NCBI GenBank assembly: GCA_002427845.1
Contig: DIYZ01000064.1
Coordinates: forward strand, 1-47,564
Reading direction: 5' to 3'
Source of the DNA: Chloracidobacterium sp. UBA6041
GTDB lineage: Bacteria > Acidobacteriota > Blastocatellia > Pyrinomonadales > Pyrinomonadaceae
Length of the DNA stretch: 47,564 bases
Made by a program: the position numbers and the translations under genes. Positions 34,080 to 44,900 of this stretch are shown here, in pieces; within the stretch, counting starts at the first letter, position 1; the number at the start of each line of letters is the position of its first letter. The notes under the pieces were generated by a model, which saw nothing but the letters and a program-made list of their open reading frames with translations, did no database searches and was not told the origin of the DNA.

Positions 34080-35129
34080 TTATTTCTGCCTCAAAAAAGG
34101 CCGCAATTCCTTCTCCAAACGGCGGAGGGCGTCAAAGCGCCATTTCCATACCTGGGCTCGTGTCCCGTTTAGCTCAACAGCGATAGCCGCAACATCCATC
34201 GGCATCGCCGACCACAAACGCATTAGATCCTCCAACGAGCGCCCCAGTCGCAGCGCGAGCTGCGACGGAGTGGCAATGTCGGTTTCAAACAAAAGAGTGA
34301 AGAAGTCCTCTCCGTTCTCATCCTCGAATCCTAAGCAAAACGTATCCCGCTGCTTCTCCGGCAGTCCTACCACCGCTTGCCACAAACCGCGCGATAATTT
34401 CGCGAAGTCGAGACGTGGATCGCTCATTAAGGTTGTGTCTGTGACGCGTGCCTCCAGATACGCTCTCGCTTCGTCGTCGAGTGATTCGGCTGGGCGATCT
34501 TTTATATCAAGCAGAATGGCAGTCAGGTTTACCAACTCATCAAGCTCAATTGAGTCGTTGGCCCACCTAAGTAATTCCGCTACGACTCTCGCGAGCGGCA
34601 CGTGTCTAATATCGTCGCGGTCGAATCCAGTTGTCCGAAAGATCGGCAACTGAGCCTCGACCTCAGCGAGTCGTTGGGACGAAATTGGCTCTCGCTTTTC
34701 CGTCCAGAAGGCAAGACCGCAAAGAAATCTATCGTCAGATTTCCACAAGACGAATTCCGATCGCCGACTCAAGAGTTCGCGGAGACTGTATTTCAAGCGA
34801 GTACGGGCGGGAGACTTTGCGCGCATATAGTCGAGGCAGGCATTGGTCGCGATCCGCCCGATGTATTGTTCAAAGTTTTCAATTTGAGTTGTTGGGCTGA
34901 TCTGCAAGGTCGTCAACAATTCGATTATCTTGGCGATGGTCTCGTGATAGAGATCTTCTGCGTCTGGATTGTACGGATTGACTCCGAGTTGGTTGACGTG
35001 GAAACCGAGCTTCTGTCGTAGGGTGTGACGGACGACTGGCGCTGCATACACGACAAGCAGTTCGTCGAGGTGCTCTTGCCTCTCCGACTCATCGGTTGCT
35101 GTCAGATATGGCAGCAGAAGATTATCCAT
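34080..35129 (-). CDS. sigma-70 family (ECF-like) RNA polymerase sigma factor
   Basis: This 349-residue protein has a sigma region 2 at about residues 20-125. It includes DAEDLYHETIAKIIELL and the DNA-melting segment YIGRIATNACLDYMRAK. A C-terminal region-4-like helix-turn-helix follows the GLPEKQRDTFCLGFED stretch and contains TPSQLALRLGRSLEDLMRLW. The distance between regions 2 and 4 (about 120 residues) is far larger than in normal ECF factors, so an inserted helical domain is present. The zinc-finger anti-sigma gene follows on the same strand. Targets are unknown; autoregulation of the pair is usual. Confidence 0.8.
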   Translation of the reverse strand: MDNLLLPYLTATDESERQEHLDELLVVYAAPVVRHTLRQKLGFHVNQLGVNPYNPDAEDLYHETIAKIIELLTTLQISPTTQIENFEQYIGRIATNACLDYMRAKSPARTRLKYSLRELLSRRSEFVLWKSDDRFLCGLAFWTEKREPISSQRLAEVEAQLPIFRTTGFDRDDIRHVPLARVVAELLRWANDSIELDELVNLTAILLDIKDRPAESLDDEARAYLEARVTDTTLMSDPRLDFAKLSRGLWQAVVGLPEKQRDTFCLGFEDENGEDFFTLLFETDIATPSQLALRLGRSLEDLMRLWSAMPMDVAAIAVELNGTRAQVWKWRFDALRRLEKELRPFLRQK

Positions 35130-35237
35130 ACAGACTAACCGGTCGGGGAGACCTGGTGATTTCGATTTTTCAAGAATCCCGCAGGATCGTTCGCCTGGGT
35201 TTTATCGATATCGCCACGAAGCAAACTAAGAAATGTT

Positions 35238-35543
35238 TCAATCTTTCGGACGGGACCCGCGCTTAACGCTCTTGTACTTCACTGGGCCGGGCATCTTCGC
35301 AGGCAGTTCTAAGCGATCATCGACAATCTCTTCCAAGTGCACGCCCGCGACGCGGGCATATTCAAGAAGAACCATCAGCGTCGGCTCATTCTTGTCCAGT
35401 TCGTAATCCGATATTCTTGTGTAGGGGATCTCACTTTCAACTCTCAACTGCCTGTGCAACTGAGATTGAGAAAGGCCGAGCATGTTCCGAATCTGTCGTA
35501 GTTTGACTGCCAGCTGGCGTGGTCTCGGACGTGCAGCACCCAT
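35238..35543 (-). CDS. XRE-family HTH regulator
   Basis: ATG 35543 is chosen because AGGAGG lies nine bases upstream; a longer frame to 35681 is less protein-like. The 101-residue protein has an XRE helix-turn-helix at about residues 10-65 (KLRQIRNMLGLSQSQLHRQL, ISDYELDKNEPTL) and a positively charged tail (KYKSVKRGSRPKD). It is divergent from the helicase-methyltransferase-Res operon, whose promoter lies about 300 bp away. It could therefore act as a controller protein of the R-M-like system, as C proteins do in type II systems. No clear palindrome was found at the promoter. Confidence 0.8.
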   Translation of the reverse strand: MGAARPRPRQLAVKLRQIRNMLGLSQSQLHRQLRVESEIPYTRISDYELDKNEPTLMVLLEYARVAGVHLEEIVDDRLELPAKMPGPVKYKSVKRGSRPKD

Positions 35544-35845
35544 CAGTAGCGACCTCCTGATGGGAAGAAAATCGCAAGACAGGACTTGTACGTATCCGTT
35601 GTTGCGGATAGGGCGGGGCTGCGTTTGCAGGTCGCCGTGAGCATGAACTTTCCATGCTCGACGGCGATGCTCATCTCTCAACTACCTCAGAGGGCGAGCT
35701 ACGCATGTGGTCTGATTCTCAAAGACTAAAACCTTGCCTACCATACCAGAGCGGGCGCTGAAAGATCATCCTTGGGTAGTAAGGGCACAGCCCAAATCAA
35801 CAACTCATCGCACCCTGGACCATTGTCGAGCTGCTGATTCCCAAA

Positions 35846-35874
35846 TTCACAAAGACAACCGAAAACTCTATAAT
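35846..35874 (+). promoter_or_regulatory. strong sigma-70-type promoter of the helicase/R-M operon
   Basis: TTCACA (35846-35851), a 17-base spacer and a perfect TATAAT (35869-35874) lie about 110 bases before the SNF2 gene start at 35987. The rest of 35544-35986 holds no gene I can support. The leader of about 105 bases before the start codon contains a short out-of-frame ATG. Confidence 0.65.
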
Positions 35875-35986
35875 TACTCCTTAGTTGGATTGTACCTATA
35901 TCCCGATCCTCACACTGATGAGGCGACTTAATGACGGGAATAATGGCGGGACATTGGTCGCCATTCGATACTGCGACAGCCCCAAG

Positions 35987-38848
35987 ATGATTACCGCCTA
36001 TCACGCCAAGTACTTCGCCTATGAGCTAACCAAGCGGTGCCCGTCCGACAGTCTTGAAAAGCTGGCAGGTGCAGTAGCGAGTGCGCAAGTCGACCTGAAC
36101 CCGCATCAGGTGGACGCCGCTCTCTTTGCCTTTCATTCGCCATTGTCGAAAGGGGCTTTGTTAGCCGATGAAGTCGGACTGGGAAAAACGATTGAAGCGG
36201 GGCTGGTCATTTCGCAGCGGTGGGCAGAGCGCAAGAGACGGATTCTGATCATCACGCCATCAAATCTGCGCAAGCAATGGCATCAGGAATTGAGTGAGAA
36301 GTTTTTCTTACCATGCACGATTCTCGAAGCACGCTTTTACAACGCTGCTATCAAGCAAGGCCGGTTCCGGCCGTTCGAGGTTCAAGATGAGATCATCATC
36401 TGCTCTTACCAATTCGCGCGTAACAAAGCTTCGGATGTTGCTAACACACCCTGGGACCTCGTGGTTATCGATGAAGCGCACCGTCTGCGAAACGTTTACA
36501 AACCTTCAAACGTTATCGCCAACACACTCAAGGGCGCCTTGGGGCATTGCAATAAGCTGCTGCTGACCGCGACGCCTCTTCAGAATTCGCTGCTCGAATT
36601 ATTCGGTCTGGTTAGCTTCATAGACGAACACACCTTTGGCGATCTCAAGAGCTTTCGCGAACAGTTCGTAAACCTGAACCAGGATCAGGTGTTCGATACT
36701 TTAAAGGCACGACTCAAACCGATCTGTCATCGCACGCTAAGGCGGCAAGTCACGGCATATATTCCGTTCACGAGCCGGTTTGCTCTCGTCGAAGACTTCA
36801 TTCCCGAAGAGAGCGAAGATCGGCTTTACCACCTCGTGTCTGAATATCTTCAGCGTCCCAACCTTCAGGCCTTGCCGTCCAGCCAACGCGCGCTGATGAC
36901 CCTAGTGCTACGCAAGCTTCTTGCTTCGTCAACTTTCGCTATCGCCGGCGCTCTTGCCTCAATTTCGGCAAGGCTCAAGAAGAGGCTGCGAAAGGAGCAG
37001 CCGCTCGAAACTTTGGTGGAGGAACTGGACAAAGACTACGAAGCACTGGACGAAACCGCCGAAGAGTTGCTGGAGGAGCCACCTGTCGAAGAGCCACTCT
37101 CCGAAGCTGATCGCGCAGCGCTCGAAGCTGAGATTGCCGATCTCGACTCCTTCGCTCAACTCGCAACCAGCATCGATCACAATGCCAAGGGCAAAGCTTT
37201 GCTTAAAGCGCTCGGCGTAGCTTTTGCCAAAGCGAGAGAGCTCGGTGCGGCGGAAAAAGCGATTATCTTCACTGAATCGCGGCGAACACAGAGCTACTTG
37301 CTCCGGGTGCTTGCTGACAGTCCGTTTGCGGAGGGAATTGTTCTCTTCAACGGTTCAAACACGGACGAACGCTCGAAGCAGATCTATGCAGCGTGGAAAG
37401 AGAAACATCAGGGCACGGACCGCGTCACTGGTTCGCGCACGGCGGACTTGCGCTCCGCAATAGTTGATTACTTCCGCGAAGAGGGCCGGATCATGATCGC
37501 CACCGAAGCCGGCGCGGAAGGCATCAATCTCCAGTTCTGTTCGCTCGTGGTGAACTACGATCTGCCCTGGAACCCGCAGCGGATCGAACAGCGCATTGGC
37601 CGCTGTCATCGCTACGGCCAGGAACACGACGTAGTTGTCGTAAATTTTCTGAACAAGAAGAACGAAGCCGACAAACGTGTCTATGAATTGCTGTCTGAGA
37701 AGTTTCAGCTTTTCGAGGGCGTCTTCGGGGCTAGCGATGAGGTACTGGGAGCAATCGGCTCCGGCGTTGATTTTGAAATGCGAATTGCTGCCATCTATCA
37801 GTCGTGCCGCAAGCCAGTGGAGATCAAAGCCGCGTTCGATCAGCTTCAATTGGAACTTAACTTCGAGATTGATGAAACAATGACACGTACGCGTCGAAAG
37901 TTACTTGAGAACTTTGACGACGAGGTACGCGAAAAGCTCAAAGTCAGTGACGAAGCCTCAAAAGCGTACCTCAATAAGTACGAGCGGATGCTGATGCAGG
38001 TAACTCAACATGAGTTGAAGGGCAACGCCGAATTCCTGGGTGACTCTTCCTTTCGTCTTAAAGAGTGTCCGTTTCCTGAGAAAGCTGGCGATATTCCGCT
38101 TGGTCTCTATGAACTGCCGCGCCGCACCGGCGAGGCACATCTGTACCGCCTAAACCACCCTCTCGCTGACGCTGTTTTGACGCAAGCCAAGGACCGGCCA
38201 ATGCCGATCGCCGAGATTCAGTTTGATTACGGCGCGCACGAAGGTAAGGTCACGATACTCGAGCCATTGCTCAAGCAATACGGCTGGCTAACGCTTTCAA
38301 TTTTAACGGTCGAAGCACTGGATCAGGCAGAAGATTATCTATTGTTCTCCGGTGTGACAGATTCAGGGACGGCGCTTGACGATGAGCAGGCTCGCCGCCT
38401 CCTGTTATTGCCGGGCCGAGTCAGCGAACAGCCACCACTCCATGACACCCCGACTTCGGTTGCTGAACAACTTAACCTTGCTCAGAAAACAGTTCTAAAC
38501 AACATATCCACGCGCAACGCTCAATTCTTCGAGGCCGAGTTGAAGAAACTGGATGGTTGGGCAGATGATCAGATTGCCAGCACGGAGAAAGCGCTCAGAG
38601 ATGTGAAGAAGCGTGTTCGCGAGCTTCGCAACGAAGCGAGCAAGGCCACAGACCTTGCAGAGCAAGCTCGTCTGCAAGATCAAATTAGCGAATTGGAACG
38701 CAGTAAACGCAAGCTCCGCCAGGAAATCTTTGAAGCTGAAGACCGCATACTCGCGCAACGCGACGGGCTTGTGAGTATAATCCGCGGGAAGCTAGAGCAA
38801 AAGATTACTACTAAACCGTTATTCTCTTTGCGTTGGTCGTTATCCTAA
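35987..38848 (+). CDS. SNF2-type helicase of an R-M-like defence operon
   Basis: ATG 35987 gives the family-like start MITAYHAKYFAYELTKRC; upstream codons in the same frame are not protein-like. The 953-residue protein has an N-terminal SNF2/RapA-type ATPase with DEVGLGKT (61-68), DEAH (162-165) and LTATPLQN. A helicase C-terminal domain follows, with TEAGAEGINLQ and QRIGRCHRYGQ. The C-terminal 200 residues form a long charged coiled coil (about 860-940). SNF2-like translocases of this kind occur in DISARM and related DNA-modification defence operons. It is followed after 13 bp by an adenine methyltransferase and then by a Res-like nuclease. No nuclease motif was seen in it. Confidence 0.88.
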   Translation: MITAYHAKYFAYELTKRCPSDSLEKLAGAVASAQVDLNPHQVDAALFAFHSPLSKGALLADEVGLGKTIEAGLVISQRWAERKRRILIITPSNLRKQWHQELSEKFFLPCTILEARFYNAAIKQGRFRPFEVQDEIIICSYQFARNKASDVANTPWDLVVIDEAHRLRNVYKPSNVIANTLKGALGHCNKLLLTATPLQNSLLELFGLVSFIDEHTFGDLKSFREQFVNLNQDQVFDTLKARLKPICHRTLRRQVTAYIPFTSRFALVEDFIPEESEDRLYHLVSEYLQRPNLQALPSSQRALMTLVLRKLLASSTFAIAGALASISARLKKRLRKEQPLETLVEELDKDYEALDETAEELLEEPPVEEPLSEADRAALEAEIADLDSFAQLATSIDHNAKGKALLKALGVAFAKARELGAAEKAIIFTESRRTQSYLLRVLADSPFAEGIVLFNGSNTDERSKQIYAAWKEKHQGTDRVTGSRTADLRSAIVDYFREEGRIMIATEAGAEGINLQFCSLVVNYDLPWNPQRIEQRIGRCHRYGQEHDVVVVNFLNKKNEADKRVYELLSEKFQLFEGVFGASDEVLGAIGSGVDFEMRIAAIYQSCRKPVEIKAAFDQLQLELNFEIDETMTRTRRKLLENFDDEVREKLKVSDEASKAYLNKYERMLMQVTQHELKGNAEFLGDSSFRLKECPFPEKAGDIPLGLYELPRRTGEAHLYRLNHPLADAVLTQAKDRPMPIAEIQFDYGAHEGKVTILEPLLKQYGWLTLSILTVEALDQAEDYLLFSGVTDSGTALDDEQARRLLLLPGRVSEQPPLHDTPTSVAEQLNLAQKTVLNNISTRNAQFFEAELKKLDGWADDQIASTEKALRDVKKRVRELRNEASKATDLAEQARLQDQISELERSKRKLRQEIFEAEDRILAQRDGLVSIIRGKLEQKITTKPLFSLRWSLS

Positions 38849-38861
38849 GGAAAGCGTCTGA

Positions 38862-41800
38862 ATGAGCGAATCCAACCTCTCCAAGTTTAAGAAGCTATTG
38901 GCCGAACTGTTTATGCTCGATCAGGCCGATTTGGATTTCGGCATTTATCGAATTATGAACGCCAAGCGCGACGAGATTACGCGCTTTCTTGATAACGATC
39001 TGTTGCCGCAAGTCAGGCAGAGTCTCGCTCAACTTGAAAGCGGCGACCGCGCGCAGATCGAAAGCGAATTGGCAAAGGCCATTGAGCAAGCCAAAGAGCT
39101 GGGCGTTGACGCCGAAACTACCGAGAAGGTTAAACGCCTTCGTGAGCAGCTCTCAGCAACCGCAGACATCGAAGCGATTGAATCCGAAGTCTTCTCACAT
39201 CTCTACGAATTCTTTCGCCGCTACTACAGTGATGGAGATTTTCTCTCGCTGCGGCGGTACAAGGCCGGCGTTTACGCGATTCCCTACGAAGGCGAAGAGG
39301 TAAAGCTGCATTGGGCCAACTCTGATCAGTACTACATCAAGACCAGCGAGAATTTCCGTGACTATGCGTTCAAGCTCGCCGATGGCAGACGTGTTCATTT
39401 CAAACTCGCTGACGCCGACACCGAAACGAATAACAATAAAGCCGCGAATGGAAACGAACGCCGTTTTATTCTCAATCAGGGAAAGCCGGTGGAGGAACAG
39501 GACGGCGAGCTAATTATTACTTTTGAATATCGCCCGGATACGGAGAAGCGTAAGCAGGCGCAATTAAACACAGAGGCGGTAGATTCGATTCTGTCTGCCG
39601 AGGAGTTGATCAAATGGACGGCCGCGCTCGGTGCAAAACTGCCGACGGAAAAGAACAAAGATCGCACGGTGCTCGAAAAGCACCTGACTGACTACTCCGC
39701 AAAGAACACTTTCGACTATTTCATTCACAAAGATCTCGGTGGTTTCCTGCGGCGTGAGCTGGATTTCTACATCAAGAACGAGGTGATGTATCTCGACGAC
39801 ATTGAATCGGATACTGCGCCTCGGGTTGAACAGTACATCGCGAAGATTAAGGCGATGCGCCGCATCGCGCACAAGGTTATTGATTTCTTAGCGCACCTGG
39901 AAGATTTTCAGAAGAAGCTTTGGCTGAAGAAAAAGTTTATTGTCGAAACGAACTACTGCATTACTCTGGACCGCCTACCTGACGATCTCTATCCGGAAAT
40001 CGTGACAAACGCTGCGCAGCGTGAGGAATGGGTGCGGTTGTTTGCAATCGATGAGATCGCAAAGGACCTCCACGGCCCTGAGTATTCGGTTCCGCTAACC
40101 GTGGAGTTCTTGAAGGCTAATTCCTTCTTGCTGTTGGATACTAAATACTTCGATGCCAAATTCAAAGACAAACTGCTTACCGGTCTTAGTGATCTGGATG
40201 AGCAGATTGACGGATTGTTGATCCACAGTGAAAACTTTCAAGCCATCAACCTGCTCCAATCTCGCTATATGGGGCAGGTGAAATGCATTTACATCGATCC
40301 GCCATATAACACCAGCGCTACTCCTATCCTTTACAAGAATAGCTACAAAGACTCTTCTTGGATGAGTCTGATCCAAGACCGAATAGTCCTTTCGTCAACT
40401 CTTCTCGATGACGAAGCAGCGCTTAGCGTGGCGATCGACGACTATGAACTCGCCAACCTCTGCAAGATCCTTGATCAGCGCCTCCCAAATTTCGAAACTC
40501 AAAAGGCGGTCGTAAATCACTATCCCGGATCAGGAACAGGGCGATCAAACATCTCTCGAACTCATGAATACAACCTCTTCCTTCTTCCTAAAGGTTCCGA
40601 CATGCTTAGAGGGAAAGCACGAGAAGATGGAATGCGAGAACGCGGCTTTAGAAGAAGTGGTACGGGCGAGAACAACTATCGAACAGGTAGGCCAAATAGC
40701 TTCTGTGCGATCTTGGTTGATCCGACAACTTTTGAAGTTAAGGGAGTAGAGCCACCACCTGTCCTTAGTGAATATCCGACAAGTCAGACTGCTGATGGGC
40801 TGGTTAGAGTGTATCCAATAGGCGAGGACGCCGCCGAACGAGTCTGGAGCTTGAGTTATGAAGGAGCGCTGAATGCTTGGCACCGAGGTCTGCTTCGATG
40901 TACCAAGAATTTCGTAATCCTTCGTCTTTATCGCGATAGTAAGGCAAGGAATCTTTTGCAAAGCGTCTGGACGAGCAAGAAGTTTAATGCGACCACATAT
41001 GGTACTAATCTCTTGACGGACATGTTTGGTGAATCTGGCCTCTTCTCTTATCCAAAATCTCTGTACACGGTTGCGACAGCGGTGGACTCAATAACCTTCG
41101 ATACTGAGGACGCCTTGGTTCTGGATTACTTTGCTGGGTCCGGAACAACTGGACATGCCGTGCTCACCCTCAACAGAGAGAACGGAACTGAGCGTAAGTA
41201 TATTTTAGTTGAAGCTGAAGCGTACTTTGAAAGGATCACAAAGCCGAGGATTCAAAAGGCCATCTATTCGAAGGATTGGGATGGCGGAAAACCAGTTTCA
41301 CGTGAGGGCTCAAGTCACGTGTTCAAGTATTTGCGGCTGGAATCATACGAAGATGCTCTTAACAATCTCGACGTCAGACGCGCATCCGATCAATCGAGCT
41401 TACTTGAACAGCACAGTGAATTGCGAGAGGACTACACGCTGCGCTACCTGCTGGACGTGGAAACACGCGGCAGTGCTTCTCTACTCAACGTCGAGCAGTT
41501 TGCCGATCCTTTCAGCTACAAGCTCAATGTTTCTAACGGCGGCAGCGCCGGCGAAACGCGTCCGGTAAACGTGGACCTCGTCGAGACGTTTAACTACCTA
41601 ATCGGCCTGCGCGTGAAGCACATCGATTCAATTGGCGGCTTTCGCGTTATCGAAGGTACGAATCCCAACGGCGAGAAGGTTCTGATCATCTGGCGCAATA
41701 CTACTGAGAAATCAAACGCGGACCTCGATCAGTTTTTCCAGAAGCAAGCCTACAAGACCGGCGACAACGAGTTCGATGTGATCTACGTCAACGGAGATAA

Positions 41801-41897
41801 CAACCTGGAGAATCTCCGCCGGACCGATGAGACGTGGAAGGTGCGCTTGATCGAACAGGAGTTTCACCGGCTGATGTTCGATGTACGAGACGTCTGA
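38862..41897 (+). CDS. type III-like adenine-specific DNA methyltransferase
   Basis: This 1011-residue protein has motif IV DPPYNT (479-484) and then motif I FAGSGTT (757-763). This is the order of beta-class N6-adenine methyltransferases, the type III Mod class. The first 450 residues before motif IV are an unusual N-terminal extension rich in charged helices. A target-recognition region lies between the motifs, and a further C-terminal domain of about 230 residues follows. A standard Mod subunit is about 600-680 residues, so this is much longer. It has a GGAAAG just upstream and is 10 bp from the Res-like gene. It probably marks self DNA for the nuclease complex. Confidence 0.88.
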   Translation: MSESNLSKFKKLLAELFMLDQADLDFGIYRIMNAKRDEITRFLDNDLLPQVRQSLAQLESGDRAQIESELAKAIEQAKELGVDAETTEKVKRLREQLSATADIEAIESEVFSHLYEFFRRYYSDGDFLSLRRYKAGVYAIPYEGEEVKLHWANSDQYYIKTSENFRDYAFKLADGRRVHFKLADADTETNNNKAANGNERRFILNQGKPVEEQDGELIITFEYRPDTEKRKQAQLNTEAVDSILSAEELIKWTAALGAKLPTEKNKDRTVLEKHLTDYSAKNTFDYFIHKDLGGFLRRELDFYIKNEVMYLDDIESDTAPRVEQYIAKIKAMRRIAHKVIDFLAHLEDFQKKLWLKKKFIVETNYCITLDRLPDDLYPEIVTNAAQREEWVRLFAIDEIAKDLHGPEYSVPLTVEFLKANSFLLLDTKYFDAKFKDKLLTGLSDLDEQIDGLLIHSENFQAINLLQSRYMGQVKCIYIDPPYNTSATPILYKNSYKDSSWMSLIQDRIVLSSTLLDDEAALSVAIDDYELANLCKILDQRLPNFETQKAVVNHYPGSGTGRSNISRTHEYNLFLLPKGSDMLRGKAREDGMRERGFRRSGTGENNYRTGRPNSFCAILVDPTTFEVKGVEPPPVLSEYPTSQTADGLVRVYPIGEDAAERVWSLSYEGALNAWHRGLLRCTKNFVILRLYRDSKARNLLQSVWTSKKFNATTYGTNLLTDMFGESGLFSYPKSLYTVATAVDSITFDTEDALVLDYFAGSGTTGHAVLTLNRENGTERKYILVEAEAYFERITKPRIQKAIYSKDWDGGKPVSREGSSHVFKYLRLESYEDALNNLDVRRASDQSSLLEQHSELREDYTLRYLLDVETRGSASLLNVEQFADPFSYKLNVSNGGSAGETRPVNVDLVETFNYLIGLRVKHIDSIGGFRVIEGTNPNGEKVLIIWRNTTEKSNADLDQFFQKQAYKTGDNEFDVIYVNGDNNLENLRRTDETWKVRLIEQEFHRLMFDVRDV

Positions 41898-41906
41898 AAC
41901 CACATC

Positions 41907-44900
41907 ATGGCAACACGGCGCAGAAACAACACGGCGAGTCTGCTCGGTCGTCCTCTCAGATTCAATGAAAAACTGGTTCTGAGCCAATGGATTCTGAGTC
42001 TTTTGGAGGTGGACAGCTTCGCCAAGCTTTCCGAAGATCTAAAGAATCCCGATCTGGAAAGCTACGACGAGAACAATGTCTCGCTCTTTTTCCATCAGCT
42101 TACGCAGCGGCTGTTTCAGCGCGGCGAATTGAACAATCAAATACTGCTCGCGTACGACGAGAATATCTTCAAGCACACCCAGCAGCTGAACGATCGTCGC
42201 CGCGAGCCAATTCGCTGGAAATATTTCCAGTATCTTTCGCTGCTTTTCACCGAGATTTATCTCGACCGCTTCTTCAGCGACGCAGATAGTCTGTTGACTG
42301 ATTTGAATCGTTGGGTCGCTAACTTCAATGTCGACAAACCGTCAAGCGATCAGATCTCAGCCTACCGAGCTGACGATCTGCGCATGATAGCGCTCTGGAG
42401 CGCCACGGGCAGTGGTAAGACGCTGCTCATGCACGTCAACATCTTGCAGTATCGCTACTATCTCGATAAACACGGACGGACGCGGGAGATGAATCGCATT
42501 ATTTTGCTCACTCCCAACCAAGGCCTTTCAAACCAGCACCTCGAAGAATTTCAGAAAGCGGGAATGCCCGCGGAGCTTTTCAACCCTGACAGCGGCAGCC
42601 TCTTTGCGGGTCACACAATTGAGATCATTGATGTCCACAAGCTTGGCGAGGAGAAAGGGGAAAAGCGCGTGGCGGTAGAGAGTTTCGAGGGCAACAACCT
42701 GGTGCTCGTCGACGAAGGGCACCGTGGATCAAGCGGCGAGACCTGGAAGGAGCGCCGCAACAAGCTCTGCGAGAATGGCTTTTCGTTTGAATATTCTGCG
42801 ACGTTCAGTCAGGCAGTGGCGGCGGCACCCGGCGACGCCAAGAAGAAGCTGACGAATGAGTATGCGAAGGCAATCATCGTTGATTACTCGTACCGACATT
42901 TCTATCACGATGGTTACGGAAAGGACTATCGCATCCTGAACCTGGCTGAGGACCGTAGTGGCGAAGCACGCTCGACTTACCTCGCGGCTTGTCTACTCGC
43001 TTTCTATCAGCAGCTATGTTTGTTCGGCACGAAAGGTGGAGAATTAGTCCCTTTTCTGATCGAAAAGCCCTTGTGGATTTTCGTAGGTGGCAGCGTCACG
43101 AAGGAGATCTCTACCCGCGACGTTTCGGACGTTATTAGCATCCTGCAATTCTTGAAAGACTTTCTGGTCGACTCCGAGAGATACATCAAGCGAATAGCTT
43201 CGCTGACCCGAGGGACGCACGAGTTGCTCGACAAGGAGAATCATCGGCTCTTTCAGAATACGTTCACCTTCCTGGCCGAAACCGGACTCGACGCTGAGTC
43301 GATTTACTCAGACATCCTGAAACGAATTTTCAATGCGTCGGTGAACGGCGCATTACACGTCGAGCAGTTAAAGGGCGCGACGGGTGAGGTGGCTTTGCGT
43401 GTCGGGTCCGCCGAGCCGTTTGGGGTCATCAACGTTGGCGATGCCGCCAAGCTCTGTAAGAAATGCGACGACGCCGGATTCGACGTTTCGCAGAAAGAGT
43501 TCAGCGGCTCGTTGTTTGAAGACATTAATGAACCTGACTCGACTATCCAGGTGCTGATCGGGTCAAAGAAGTTCAGCGAAGGCTGGAGCAGTTGGCGCGT
43601 TAGTACGATGGGCTTAATGCACGTCGGGAGAGGTGAGGGGTCCCAGATTATTCAGTTGTTTGGCCGTGGAGTGCGTTTGAAAGGATACAACTTTGGCCTG
43701 AAACGGAGCAGCCGTTTGGATGAAGCAATCGAAAAGCCGAAGCACATCAGAGAAGTTGAGACTCTCAACGTCTTTGGCATTGAAGCCGATTACATGGAGG
43801 AGTTCAAGAAGTTCCTCGAAGAAGAAGGGCTGCCATCCGGTGACGATCGTGACGAGTTCATCTTGCCGACTTTTCAGACTCTGCCGAAGACGACGCTGAA
43901 AGTCTTGAAGCTGCCTGATGGTTTGGACTTCAAACGCGATGCGCCGAAGCCGGCGCTTGCGACTCCAACCAGTAGGGTTCCAGGGCGACGAGTTGTGCTC
44001 GATTGGTATCCGAAAATACAAGCGCGCATTGCGCCAGGCATTGGAGCGCCCACTGACACGACACAGCGAGCGTCTGGCGTCCTGACCACGCAGCATCTGG
44101 CGTTTATCGACTGGGACAAACTGTTTTTCGAGCTGGTGGAATTCAAGAATCAGAGGTTCTGGTTCAACCTCGATCTGTCGCGAGAGACTTTGAGCAAGCT
44201 GTTGTTGGATGGCACTTGGTACGATCTGAAAATCCCACCCGAACAACTCAAGATCGGAGATTTCGCGCGCGTAAGACTTTGGCAGGAAATCGCGACGGCG
44301 CTATTGAAGCAGTACGCCGATGCGTTCTACAAAGCGAAGAAGGCTGAGTGGGAAGCGCCAAAGTTAATTTACGAGGATCTCGATCCGACTGGCGGAAACT
44401 TCTTTGACGAATATCGCTTTATGATCGAGCAGTCGGAAGTGGACATTCGAACTCAGCTAAACGAACTGAAGCAGGCCGTCGAACAGAAGCGGCTCAAGAA
44501 TCTAACCTTTGGAAAACTCGACGGCATCTTCTTTGGGCAACATCTCTACCAACCGCTGATATACCTCAAGAGCGCGCTCGTTAAGGTTTCGCCGGTGCAC
44601 TTGAACGAAGGCGAGCGAAACTTTGTTACCGATCTTCAGACGTTCTACAAAACTAACCCGACGTTTTTTGAGACCAAGGAGCTTTACCTTTTACGCAATA
44701 GAAGCAAGAGCGGTATTGGCTTCTTCGAGGCCGGGAACTTCTATCCAGACTTCATTCTCTGGCTGGTAGTCGGCAAGAAGCAGTTCGTTTCTTTTGTCGA
44801 TCCGAAGGGTCTTCGCAATCTGACAGGCGGGATAATTAATCCGAAGATTCAGTTCTATAAGACGATTAAGCAAATCGAGAAACCCGAACTCGATCCCAAC

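Noticed and set aside
33730..34653. 307-residue open frame on the plus strand
   Set aside because: It is antisense to both the anti-sigma and sigma genes, which have clear motifs; low-complexity Ser/Arg composition.
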